A stretch of 64,000 nucleotides of DNA, from assembly GCF_000003815.2 (NCBI RefSeq), contig NC_049985.1, forward strand, positions 6,937,177 to 7,001,176. The letters are read 5' to 3'. Below are positions 23,401 through 36,800 of the stretch, one piece after another. Position 1 is the first letter of the stretch. Every line of letters begins with the position of its first letter. A program made the position numbers and the translations under genes. Below the pieces are notes generated by a model. That model did not search any database, was not told where the DNA came from, and worked only from the letters and a program-made list of their open reading frames with translations. The DNA is from Branchiostoma floridae (taxonomy: Eukaryota > Chordata > Leptocardii > Amphioxiformes > Branchiostomatidae).

Positions 23401-24775
23401 CAGTGTTTAGTGGACATGTATGCTAAGCATAAGACATAAACAATAGGTAAAGATGTATTTCTTCTTGGTTTATCGCATAATTGTTGTTACACATGTTCAC
23501 CCATGTACTTGAGACATTGCAATCCAATGTTATGCTATGTTGTTACAAAGAGAAAGTTGGAAGACCAAACAAAAGGACGAGGAAAAGACTTTCATCAATA
23601 CATTTTGTGAACCATTCAATTTTTTCAAAAGTCATACAAATGTATGTGTCTTCAATGTAGTCCTGTTTTCTCTAAAGTCCTACTTGTACCTACATGACAG
23701 AGATAATTTTGTAGATTTGTTTACAATTGGTGTTTATATGAAATACACAAAGGAAGGACTTAGCCATTGAGAATAAATAAAGGCTTTGACTTAACTTGAC
23801 TTGAGAATATTGAGTTTTTTTACTTTTATGGGACCTTGAAATACAGTACCCCTAGGGTACAAAGCAAATTGTATGACCTATAAATGCACTACTGTGATTT
23901 TAAAAAAATCCCAATACTTACACATTGGATGGCCCCTGGTTAGGTACTATTGTGGGTGATGATGGCTCTGCTGTGCTTTTTCTGGTTGGGCCATTCGCCT
24001 GCAAATTCTAACAAACCCACAAAATGTTTATTTGTCATAGGGACTAAATTACACAATGTCATCATATCCACCAATTCATTCATTTTGTCGGAAATGTACC
24101 AGTGGAAAATGGACAAGATGTAATATTGGGCGAACTGCAGCATCTTAAAAGCCATTCTAGTTTACCAATACCTCCCTTCTTGCATTCACATCTTGGTAGA
24201 AATCTTTCAACTTTTAACAAAGGCATTCTTGGATTTAGATTGGACCAGCTAAAAAAATGGCACAGGATAGAAGAATATAAATTACTACAGCATATGTTAA
24301 GGATTGCAGTGATGCTACATCTTTTTTTAAAACTACACTAATAAGGTTTTGCCAAAAAATATGGACTACATTCCTTCAATTCTCAAAACAATTGTCAAAA
24401 GTGAACGTATTCCTTCAAGAAATGCCTCTGTCCCTGAGGTGTTGCCAAAAAAGTTATGATATTTGAGTGTCTAGCTACATAAAAATGCAGTGCAGACTCA
24501 CAGTTGCAGTGCCTGGTGAGGGGGCAGGTTCAGGTTGAGAAGTGGCGGCCGCTGCTGCAGCTGCTTCTGCACCCTGGAGGGATGGGAAATGTCATTAAAT
24601 CTTAATTACCTGTCCTACAAATTGTATCTTGACTAGACGCTGATCATAACTAAAACTGTCCTAAGGCCTACATTTATGGGTATGTTCGTGTACATACTCA
24701 CTGAAGTAAACATTACATACAGGACTTGGTACAATTGTGGTGCTTACCTTTGCCTAGAAGGTTTTCGGTGCTGCT

Positions 24776-24825
<50 letters not shown>

Positions 24826-27800
24826 TGTGTGTCTGTGTGTGTGTTGTGGACAGCATAAATAGAGAAGCTGTGGATAGATCCTCAAGATATTTGGTAGGCA
24901 GCAGTTAAGAAAACAAAGATCAAGTTTGACAATGGGCCTCCTAGCAGCTTTCTGCAGTAACGCAGTGGAACTTCCTGTTTATAATGTACTAATCAATTCA
25001 GCTGATTTTCATGTGCTATTACTATAGAATTAAAAGACTCCAAACTCAAGTTTATCCAGCTTAACAAACAAGTCAGCAAAACATGATATCCCTTTCATGT
25101 GGCCTAACTCACATGGTACATAAGATCAAAATCTTCCCTCTCAATTTTCACCACAAAGCATTGGAATGTGCAATCCTTGCTATAACTTGTCTGTGACACC
25201 TTTATCAGATAAGAAGTCATCCCTAAAGCACATTAAATCTGATCCACACTAAAGATGATCTTGGTGATAACATGGAACCATCTAGCCCTGCCACAGAACA
25301 AGAGCAAGCCTATGCATGGCTGTCCCTTTTGAAGATTTAAGCTGCTCCTTGACATGAACGTTATTCATTATGGTAAGAAGTCATCCCTAAAGCACATTAA
25401 ATATGATCCACACTAAAAATGATCTTGGTAATAACATCCACTGTCTAGCCTTGCCACAAAACAAGAGCAAGCCTATGCATGGCTGTCCCATTTAAAGATT
25501 TAGGCTGCTCCTTGACATGAAAGTTATTCATTATGGTAAGAAGTCATCCCTACACTAAAAATGATCTTGGTGATAACATGAAACATCTAGCCTTGCCACA
25601 AAACAAGAGCAAGCCTATGCATGACTGTCCCTTTTAAAGATTCAGGCTGCTCCTTGACATGAAAGTCATTCATCATGATGTCAGAGGGAACAAAAGCGTG
25701 ACCTCTGACGATGCTGTCAATCACCGGTGAGGTCAGGAGTGACATGTGGGGATCAGGTGGGGAGGACAATACTAGCCTGCGTGTCTGCCCGGAGGTCAGC
25801 CTGGGATCACTTGTCTCATTCTTCTAGAACACATTGGGGATCCAGCCAGCAAATATATTTCCCATTTTATGAAAAGGCAGGGATAAATCTCATGAAAGGG
25901 GAGATATGAGTTCCACGTAGGTGGCAGGGAAGAAGGGGAAGGTGAAGGTTGAGGTGAAATCATTACCTAGATCGGTACGTGTAGCGGCAAGAGGCAGAAC
26001 TCCAGTCAGAACCTCTGATGATTGTGTCTGATAGACACCATTACATACACAATGTAAGCGAAGTGAACATTAACTGATTGCGTAACAGAATTCTCTATAT
26101 CTTGTTTTTGGTACCGTTTGTTCTTGTGTCTGCCTGTCTAGAAAACACACACTCCAGAAGCCGTGGATGGATACTTATTATATTTGGGAGAAGGATAGGG
26201 ATCAGGAAAACGAAGGTCAAATTAGATAGTGGACAGCTTTCTACAGTACTGAAGCAGAACTTCTTGTTTTCCTATCTCATGTTCTGGACATGCTGTGGTT
26301 TTGATTTTTGAGTGGTAGATAGCGCTCGTAGGACACGTTATCTTGATGAAAGACGACCCTGACATCTATGGAACTGAATATTTAGGCAACCTGAAATGCA
26401 GTCAGTACAGCATGGATATTTTCCACAATGTAGAAAAAAATCATTTTGGAGGTATGCTCTGTTAAAAAAAGCGGAGCTGCACTGCACTACTACCTAATAG
26501 AAAAGTGTCATGCCTTGTCCTCGGACTGAGGTCGCCTGCTTTACCTTTCTTTAAGATGATGTCCTGAGATGACCTGTGCCATGTAATTTCTCAAGAATAG
26601 TTCCCAGGGAAATCAATAGGAAGACCTGAGAGGTCAATTGTCTTCACACATCCTTGAGACATAACCCCTGTCCTGATCTGAACCAGCCAGTGGAAAATCT
26701 ATGATTGATGATCATATCAGACTACACAGGCTGGGAATTTGACTGACGAGCACTGCGGCCTCTAAGATAAGCAGGTATACTCTTGAGGAGCAAGGAAACT
26801 GTGTCCCCTGGACATTGATTAGTGTGCTACATGTTCCCAACAAGACACCAAAAAAGTTCTTCATAGATTTTCATCATTTGTTTGTGTGTGTATGTCTATT
26901 TGTGTGAGTGAATGAGCATGTGCATGTGTGTGCTACTTTTGCATATGTTTTTGTTTCAGTCAGACAGTGTGGTAAGCTCTTACCTGTGTGACAGGTCTCT
27001 GATGGTTCTTACCTGTGTGACAGGTGTATAACAGGTGTGTTCTGGTCCTTACCTGTACACTGGAGGTATGACAGGTGTGTGACAGGTGTGTTCTGGTTCT
27101 TACCTGTGCAGTAGGAGGAGGTGATGAGGAGGATGGTGCACTGCAGGTGTGACAGATGTGATCTGTTCTGACCTGTATTACAGGTGTGACAAGTGTGTTC
27201 TGGTTCTTACCTGTACAGTAGGAGGTGATGAGGATGGTGCACTGGAGGTTTGACAGGTGTGTGACAGGTGAGTGACAGGTGTGTTTGGTTCTTACCTGTA
27301 CAGTAGGAGGTGATAATGAATATGGCACACTGGAGCTGTGACAGGTGTGTAACAGGTGTGCAACAGGTGTTTGACAGGTGTGTTCTGGTCCTTACCTGTA
27401 CAGTAGGTGGTAAGGAGGAGGATGGTGCACTGGAGGTGTGTAACAGGTATGTGGCAGGTGTTTGACAGGTGTGTTCCTCTTTCTTACCTGTACAGTAGGT
27501 GGTGAGGAGGAGGATGGTGCACAGGAGGTGGGACAGGTGTGTGACAGGTGTGTGACAGGTGTAGAACAGGTGTGTGACAGGTGTGTCTGGCCCTTACCTG
27601 TACAGTAGGAGGTGAGGATGAGGAGGTGTTACAGGTGTGTGACAAGTGTGTCTGGTTCTTACCTGTACAGTGGGAGGTGAGGAGGAGGATGGTGCACAGG
27701 AGGTGTGACAGGTTTGTGACAGGTGTATAACAGGTGTGTTCTAGTTCTTACCTGTACAGTAGGAGGTGATGAGGAAGATGGTGCACTGGAGGTTTGACAG

Positions 27801-30800
27801 GTGTGTGACAGGTGAGTAACAGGCTTTTTCTGGTTCTTACCAGTACAGTAGGAGGTAAGGAGGAGGACGGTACACTGGAGGTGTATGACAGGTGTGTGAC
27901 AGGTGTGTTCTGGTCCTTACCTGTACAGTAGGAGGTGATGATGAGGATGGTGCACTGGAGGTGAGACAGGTGTATGACAGGTGTGTGACAGGTGTGTTCT
28001 TACCTGTACAGTAGGAGGTAATGAGGAGGATGGTGCACTGGAGGTGTCACAGGTGTGTTCTGGTTCTTACCTGTACAGTAAGAAGTGATGAGGAAGATGG
28101 TGCACTGCAGGTTGGACAGGTGTGTGACAGGTGTGTGACAGGTGTGTTCTTACCTGTACAGTAGGAGGTGATGAGGAAGATGGTGCACGATAGGTTGTGT
28201 AACAGGTGTATAACAGGTGTGTGACAGGTGTGTCTGGTCCTTACCTGTGTAGTAGGAGGTGAGGATGAGGATGGTGCACTGGAGGTTTGACAGGTGTGTG
28301 ACAGGAGTATAACAGGTATGTGGCAGGTGTTTGACAGGTGTATCCTGGTCCTTACCTGTATGGTAGGTGATGAGGAGGATGGTGCACTGGAGGTGTGACA
28401 GGTTTGTGACAGGTGTATAACAGGTGTGTTCTAGTTCTTACCTGTACAGTAGGAGGTGATGAGGAAGATGGTGCACTGGAGGTTTGACAGGTGTGTGACA
28501 GGTGAGTAACAGGCTTTTTCTGGTTCTTACCAGTACAGTAGGAGGTAAGGAGGAGGACGGTACACTGGAGGTGTATGACAGGTGTGTGACAGGTGTGTTC
28601 TGGTCCTTACCTGTACAGTAGGAGGTGATGATGAGGATGGTGCACTGGAGGTGAGACAGGTGTATGACAGGTGTGTGACAGGTGTGTTCTTACCTGTACA
28701 GTAGGAGGTAATGAGGAGGATGGTGCACTGGAGGTGTCACAGGTGTGTTCTGGTTCTTACCTGTACAGTAAGAAGTGATGAGGAAGATGGTGCACTGGAG
28801 GTTTGACAGGTGTGTAACAGGTGTGTGACAGGCGTGTTCTTACCTGTACAGTAGGAGGTGATGAGGAAGATGGTGCACTGGAGGTATGACAGGTGTGTGA
28901 CAGGTGTGTCCTGTTCCTTACCTGTACAGTGGGAGGTGAGGATGAGGATGGTGCACTGGAGGTGTGTAACAGGTGTGTGACAGGTATTTAACAGGTGTGT
29001 TCTGGTTCTTACCTGTACAGTAGGAGGTGAGGATGAGGATGGTGCACTGGAGGACAGAGTGTTGGAGTCTATCCTGGCAGCAGCTGTGGGGTTACTGGAA
29101 CTGATCAGCACAGGGGCACTGATTTCCATGGAATGCCTGCAGGAACCAATCAAAACAATAATTCACATTCAGTATGGAGGGGAAAAGGCCTCTTCTACTT
29201 TCAAAGATAACAGGCTAATGCTGGTCACAGGTACTAGCTGACCAAACCTTCCAACCCTCTGCAGAACATGGTTGGGGGTAAGTCTCTGTGGCTGGGAGTT
29301 GGTCGGGAAGATTGCCTTCTTGTCTTTAACAAAGGTCTGAGCCATCGACTTCAAATTTTGAATAAGCAAATTTTGAAAAGTTATATTCTGTTTGGATACA
29401 ATCAGTGGAGCACACTGGAGCTAGAATATGATTGATTCTAAATCTAAAGATCTATTGAGACTGGATGGTTATCAAAGAATACCAGTTATCAGAGAAACCA
29501 AACAATGAGAAAACTGTATGATTGTCCATCCCAAATCTCTGAAACTCAATGATGCTTAAAACTATCACAAAAGTTCATGTTCTATATGTAAAACTTCAAA
29601 CTTGGAGAGTCACAAAAGGAGAATCAACAGCGACACAAAGTACTTACCATAGTTTGTGAGTTCCACAGTTTTGCAAGGAGGGACAAGAAGACATAAAAGC
29701 AGCAAGCAAGTGTTAGAATGGCCACAGAGCGAGACACCAACAGAGCAATGACTACAGTACAGGTACACATACATGACATGTCAGAGCTGTCTCCAGGACA
29801 TGTCCCTCCGTCACAGGTTAGTGACGTCTTACTGAGACTGACGAAAATTTGCCATCTTTCCAAAAAATCTGAATTCCACGACATGAGATTGATTGAAATT
29901 TGCTTGCTTCAGCCAATAATGACAGATTCAACAATGAAAATTATAGCTCTTTCCCAATCTCTCTCATTAACAATGAGAGAGATTGGGAAAATGTAAAGGT
30001 GGAGACAGCCCTGATAGACACAGATAATTTGAAGCTGTAGTGTTACATGTAGAAAGTAGAAAGCACAGACATGTACAAAAGAGCCTTTCATCAAGTTATA
30101 TGCTACTTCATAAATATATATATGTAGTCAATATTATTTACTCAATATTTACTCACATATATATGTATAAATGTTGGGAAGTGCTCAACAGTAGTTGATG
30201 GTGAGACAATAAATAATTCTACATATTGCCCTTTCTACAGGTTTTCCTACAAACTACACTTAACGTTTTTTCTAAAATATCCCCATAAAATGTGTCATAC
30301 AGCATAAATGATTGGTTGCTTTTTAAATTGCTACAAACTATGAAATATTGAGGTTAAAGATTCTTCATCTTTTGTGTAGAAATTGTAACAGAAATGTTAT
30401 AAAAAAAACAATATGTTTAACTCTTGTGTTTTTCTTTCTCTTCAGCCTATTGCTCCTCACCTGTGGTTACTCTGTGGATGAGAAGCTTTGTTGGAGGTGG
30501 TGAGGAGTGTGAACGAATGTCTCTTGGCTTTGTCCTTCTTGCTCTTGGTGTCGTGGTTGGAAGAGGAGTTCGCCTGGGTACCGGAGGCCGCACTGGATGA
30601 TGGCAAATCCTCCGGGGACTGGCTATCTGTTCTAGCTGGGGCTTGACTACAGGAAGAAAAGAAGCAAAAAAGATGATATGAATCAAAATGTAACATACTA
30701 GGCACTCCATCCATCATTGAGACGGTGGGCGTTATAAACTTACTGGCACATTTAAACAATTGCTGACAACAATTGCATTTCAACAATCACATATCCCCAA

Positions 30801-33800
30801 GATCACGTGTCTGTAATACTTGCGAGTTTTTGTTCTGAAGTGATTGGTCATCAGTATTGATCCTGAAGAAGGCAATACTGGTTGTTGATATAAAAAAATT
30901 CATATCATAATATTATATCAACGAATCAAAAGATTAAAACAGTCATGCTAAAAAATGAAAATGAGAACTTACATATTGGGTTCTGCATCAGTTGATTCAT
31001 TTCTAGATTTGGATTTCCTGTTGTAAAGAATTAAAATAGACATGTAAACTACATGTAAAGTAATGAACAAAATTGTAAACTTTCATATTCACTAATAACT
31101 AATTACCAGGTAGGTAATCATTACTAGAAAACCATAGATGAGAAGATTCTGAATCATTACATCCTTGCAGAATGCCTCCATTATGTGTGTTAAAGATATG
31201 CTAACTTAGCACAAATTGCCAAATGCACTTGCACAGGTGGTTTACAGTTTTTGGCAACGGCTCAGGGGCTTCTATTCCATGTCAAGGCCCATATTGGTGT
31301 GTGCCTTCAATGACCCAGACCTGCTACACTACAGAAAGGTTTTGCATTTGTATTTACCTGTCTATAAGACTCTTTGCTGCTTCATTCATCTGCAAGAGGA
31401 AATGGTAGAAAATGCTGTCAGCAATCATGACAAATGGCATCAACATAGGCAATGCAAATCTACTCATTCATCTCTTAAGCTAACACATGGGGTAAGGTAT
31501 AGCCTAGTTTACCCAGTTAGTTCCTCAGGTACAAAATACATAAATAACATTTATTGTACCAATCTAATTAGTTTTATCTCTAATTAGTTCATTATCTGCT
31601 CCCATGATATGAAACTTTTCCCTTTTCCAAAATTTCCCCCACCTAACAGTAACATGATCCATTCCATTCCTACACTTATTGCACAGGTGTGCAAGGCAGA
31701 ATTCACTTACTTCCACAAAGGAAATAGGAAAGATGCCTATCTTGTCTCCTATCATCCCTTCTGCCCAGTTCTCATCGACCCGTCGTATCACTGTCACAAT
31801 TTCATCCTGCGGTAAAAGGAAAAAAATGTCAGTCCTTTCATACAACACCTATGCAAGTAGGAAAACAAATTGTATTTCTGATTACCTGTCAGACTGTCCC
31901 TTGCAGAAACCTACCAATTGAATACAGACCCAACCTTCAAACACTGAATACATATTTATGGTAATAAGTACTCTGTCAAGACTCTAGACTCTAGATAACA
32001 GTGAGTTAGTGACAGCTATCACATCAGCATACCTCAAAGCCATGTTCTGTCCTCACTAGTGGTGCGTACCGAAGCTCACATTCCGGTTCAGGTCCGGACT
32101 CGAGTCCAAAGATTCCGGTTCAGGTCCGGACTTATAAGTCCGGTTTTTTTACAGTCGCTATTATATTAAAAGTTTCCCAATTAACGTTAGACACAAGCAT
32201 AATGCGACTTGCTCTACTGCGGCGACCCATTTGCGTATCCGGCGCCCGCCGCTGGGCCGCATGCTATCAAAATATTACCAAAGACGACTGCATCATTTTC
32301 AAAGGTGTAGAAACATCGATTTTTAATAAAAACTATCGGGAAATCACGGCAAAATTCGACATTTTCCGCTTGTTTTTTTGACGGCCGAAATTTCAAAATG
32401 GCGCTTGCGAGGTCATAGGGGTCAATGGGATAGCCCACTGTAATGCGGGTAGAAATGATGCGTGCAGTGTTTTTATCTTCTACATTTAACCGTAAAATTA
32501 ATTTTAAATTTATTCGTTACAAAGATAAATGCAGGAGGTATAACATAAGTTCATGAACTTAAAACTTTTTCTAAAATAGAACGTGCCGGTGTTTCTTTTT
32601 AACAAGCTACTCACCTATGCTTTCAGTGAAGTATCCCGGCAAGCGGCAAATGTCATTTACAGTCGCCGCGCCGGAGATTGAGATTTGTTTTAGAGTAGAG
32701 TAGAGTAGACGTCATTCGTCATTCATTTTAGCTTGTTTATCTTGGAAATTTTCTTCATTTTTAGAAGATATGGGACTTAAAACCCATACCAGGAGATAAA
32801 CAAATCCACATGCTTTATTTTCATGGGTAACCTTGCTAAAGTCAACCTGTCATTTTTACCGCGTTGCCGGATTTTGAAAGAAGGTTGCCGCGGCGCGACC
32901 ATGTGCTTGGCTGTGGCTTATGGCGGTAGGACAATACGCAGAAATACGTTATTTTCTGGCCTGTTGGCTGCGATTAAAAAGTTACATAGGCATCTAGCGT
33001 TGTTTTTAGATGTTACTAGTATACAACAAGAAAGAGATTTCCGGTTTTCCAGAAAACCGGTTTTTGACGTTCCGGTTTTAACCGGACTTGAACCGAAAGT
33101 TATAGCAAGTCCAAGTCCGGTTCGGCGAACCGGTACGCACCACTAGTCCTCACCAAGGTGCTAGTAAGTGCAAGGCCATGCACTATTTTGATTTCTGACT
33201 GACTGTCAATGATCTAAATTCTAAAGGCACCGGTGTTTCCATTTTATGAATGTAACTTTGTTTCAACTGCAAACTTAAACTTTAGACACTTCATTTTCTA
33301 ATTCAGTCAAGTCAGTCAAAGTTCATTCCCGCGCCTGATGGCGCATAAGGCGGCGCCCATCTCCGTTTCAGTAGCCCTGGGACACACAACTTTGTGCAAT
33401 CACTACAGCAGGAGGCTAGTCCAATGGTTCTAATTACCGTGACATTACCCTGCAAACTTTAAGCCATTTACGGCAGTAGAGATACATGTATGTAGTGTTT
33501 GATTTCAAACAAACTGCCAATCAGTATAGGTCATGATCTTTCACGGCCTTGGAGTTAAAAATGGCACACAGGGTGTGATTCATAAAACCTATGGGTACCA
33601 TTCAGAACTCCCATGGACTGTATTATCAGTAACTGATGGTCAGGGCAGATTTTCATGCTTACACAAAAAGTGCTATGTCAGCCATTCCAACAGTCAATTT
33701 TTTCAAGAAAATGCTAGGTCAGTACAAAATACTCCATCCAACCACACTGTGGAAGAAATACAGTAGTCCAAATGACATGACCATTCCTGGAGGGAAAATC

Positions 33801-36800
33801 AACTGCTTCCTCTGACAAATATTGCCTTAAGTTTTCAGTTTACATTCTTGTTACAAATATCTAGTCACAGTGCATTTGTTTTTCCTATTTATGTTTCATC
33901 ATTTACCTAACAAGCCATATACCAGTCTACATTCTGTGCACTGGAGAGTGCTTCAAACGCCAATTCACTGTTTACTTGGACCAACTCTGCTATCAAATTT
34001 ATTCCACAGTCATGAATCTTTAATGTGAGAGGAAGGTTTTCTGCAACAATTTCAACCTTGTACACACTTAAACTTGACTGCTACTCACCGATTCTTTCTT
34101 TTTTTCATTTTTCAATTTTATATTTGTCTTGTTCACCTCTGCTGTCAAATTTATTACATGAATTTTTAATGTGAAAGAAAGGTCTTCCGCAACAATTTCA
34201 ACCTTGTACACACTTAAACTTGGCCGCAACTCACCAATTCTTTTTTCTCATTTTTCAATTTATTGTTTACCTGTTTCCCCTCTGCTATCAAATTTGTAAT
34301 GAATTCTTAATGTGAGAGGAAGGTCTTCTGCTACAACTTCAACCTTGTACACACTTAGAACTTGACTGCTACTCACCGATTCCTTTTCTTCATTTTTCAA
34401 AGGCACATATTGCCTTACACCTTTGTAAGATTATATTTATGTTATCATTCCCACTTTACAAGATTTCCTTTTAGTCAGACGCTCTCACATTTCACAGAAG
34501 TTCTCCTGTGATCTTTTTCGGCCTGCACTTGTGAATTATTGATAGTGTCTGTTTTGGCAATTTTGGAACCCGGCAGAGTCCTATAATGGAAGTCACTACC
34601 TAAAGACTAACCTTGGATGTCATGGGGGGATAATAACACCTTTAAACCTGATCTGGAAACAATTCAAGTATCAAGTTCAGGGTTGTCTGAGGTCAGAACA
34701 CCTTGTTATGAGTAGGGGTGAGCTACTACTAGTAGTAACCTGGTTTTCACCCATCACTTAGTCTAGTTCTGGTTTGCTCCTTTGAATGCTTCCCTGCAGA
34801 ATAGCCCTTTCAACCGTTGGCCTTTATATCATGAATCATTTCAGGGATCAAATATTTTCCAAAAGCAGTGTTACTAGGATCAAATTCAGAATAATTGGAA
34901 CAGGGGACCCTGTTTCCATGCTGTAACAGAAGAGCATGTGAGTGGGAGCCAATCAGAGCTCTCTCTTTCAATTTTCCTTGAAAATTCCAATTTTGACTGA
35001 TTCTCTGTATTAAAGGGAGACTATTTGGCAAGAAAGTGATTAGAGGACCAAATGAAAGCTAGAAACGGATGGGCACCAGGCTCGTCTGCTAATGCTTGGA
35101 TTTGACATTTTCTACACTAACCTACTGGGAACCTTAAAGGAAAGCATCAGAAAATCTTCAATTCATTATTTTCCAGCAGTTTACTCATTAAAAAGTTGAT
35201 TTACGTCAATTTTTACATTAATCCGCCCAATATGACCCTGTAGACACGTTTGAACTTCGCGCTCTCCTCCCCTCTCCCGCCGCGCTGGCCGATGACGTAA
35301 TGACATAATTCGTGGAAGCTTACGTGTAATTATCGCTGTGCTGTCCGGAAAGGAGAAGGTAAGAATTGACTCGAACTCGCTCCTGTAACAGTCCAGAATG
35401 GCACGGTGCGTGAACCTCCCCCAAGTCCATTGTTTTCATTTCGTGCCGTCGCGCGGTTCACTCGCAGACAAGCCCATTCATGTTCAGTTTCCCGGGGACT
35501 ATGGCTTCGTAGACAGCTCATAACGCGACTTACAGGTCCACGAAGTTAATTGTCAACAACAACGAACTGGATTCCAGAATGGCGGGGTGATTTCCCGCCG
35601 AAGGGACCGAGGTTCCCCGAACAAATGGCTGGCATGGCCAGAAGTTTCAATTCTGATTTGTGACGTCAGAGCGCAGGCAATCAGAACGAGGCCATTACGT
35701 CATCGGCCAGCGCGGCGGGAGAGGGGAGGAGAGCGCGAAGTTCAAACGTGTCTACAGGGTCATATTGGGCGGATTAATGTAAAAATTGACGTAAATCAAC
35801 TTTTTAATGAGTAAACTGCTGGAAAATAATGAATTGAAGATTTTCTGATGCTTTCCTTTAAAAGTCCTATAAAAAATGCCACACTCAGAGCACAACCCTC
35901 GTTAAGTATTTTGCAGAAGAGAGAAAATGGAGTGCTTGCAGTAGTTTTTAGATTTAAGTTAAAACAAGGGGGTAGATGTGCAAAAGAGAGAACAGGCATT
36001 TTTGCGGTGGCTTTAAGTTTAACATAAAAGGTGAAGAGGATACCGTAAAAACTACAAACACTAAACCGTCGCAAAAACTTCAACATCTTGCATCAACTTT
36101 TAAACAAAAATGGTCAACATTTCTAGTATCTTGTATCGACTTTTAAACAAAAATTGCCAAAAAGCGTTCCCACTTTACCTTCTCAAAGGTTAGACAGTCC
36201 TTGTCTTCTTCGTTGTCCGTGACGTCGAACTTGTACTTGGCCTTGCCGGTGGGCTGGTCAGGAGGAAGTGGGTGTATGACGTCCACATAGCTGACCGGGA
36301 AGAACCCAATCTGACCGTTCAGCTCGCCCTGGTACCAGTTCTCGTCAATCCGCTGTCGTAACGCTATTATATCTCCTTTGTTGAAAGACAAATCACTGGA
36401 GGAAAAAACACAGACTTTTAACTTTTTTTCAAAAACGAGATTGTTAAAAGCAAGGTCATTACACCACTTCAAGGCAGTAACTATGAAGTTGGAAATAACT
36501 GTGCCGGAGATAGCTGTGGATATTTGTTTTGAAGGCTGATAGTAGTTACTTTCTAAAACTTCTTGAATCCTAGTCTTGCTCCTGCAGCTAGCTACAGTGT
36601 CCTGTACTTTGTCAAAGTTCACAACTGTTTAGATCTAAACTACGAGCCTCAGGACACAAGCTATAATAATTCACTTCAGAAGACTGAGAATCATACTTAA
36701 AGTTATACCCTGGCTAGCATTAGCAGTCAGCATCGTGCAAATCACAGCAAAATTTAAGAGGATATTCCACAGAGGATAATGCCAATATGATACCATGGCT

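Noticed and set aside
26968-29012. CRISPR-like array of regularly recurring short motifs
   Set aside because: Spacing is irregular, the spacers are themselves repetitive, and the units are copies of an adjacent exon end in an animal gene.
28737-29153. 138-residue open frame on the minus strand as a separate gene
   Set aside because: It is exon 29013-29136 read through its donor into the minisatellite; it matters only as a possible alternative exon end.
29950-29990. microRNA precursor
   Set aside because: The arms are only 19 bp and the loop 3 nt; a precursor needs a longer stem and imperfect pairing.
36143-36622. 159-residue minus-strand frame as one exon
   Set aside because: The part above 36395 is intron; the exon is bounded by CCTCCAG and GTAAAG, and the SH3 homology stops there.
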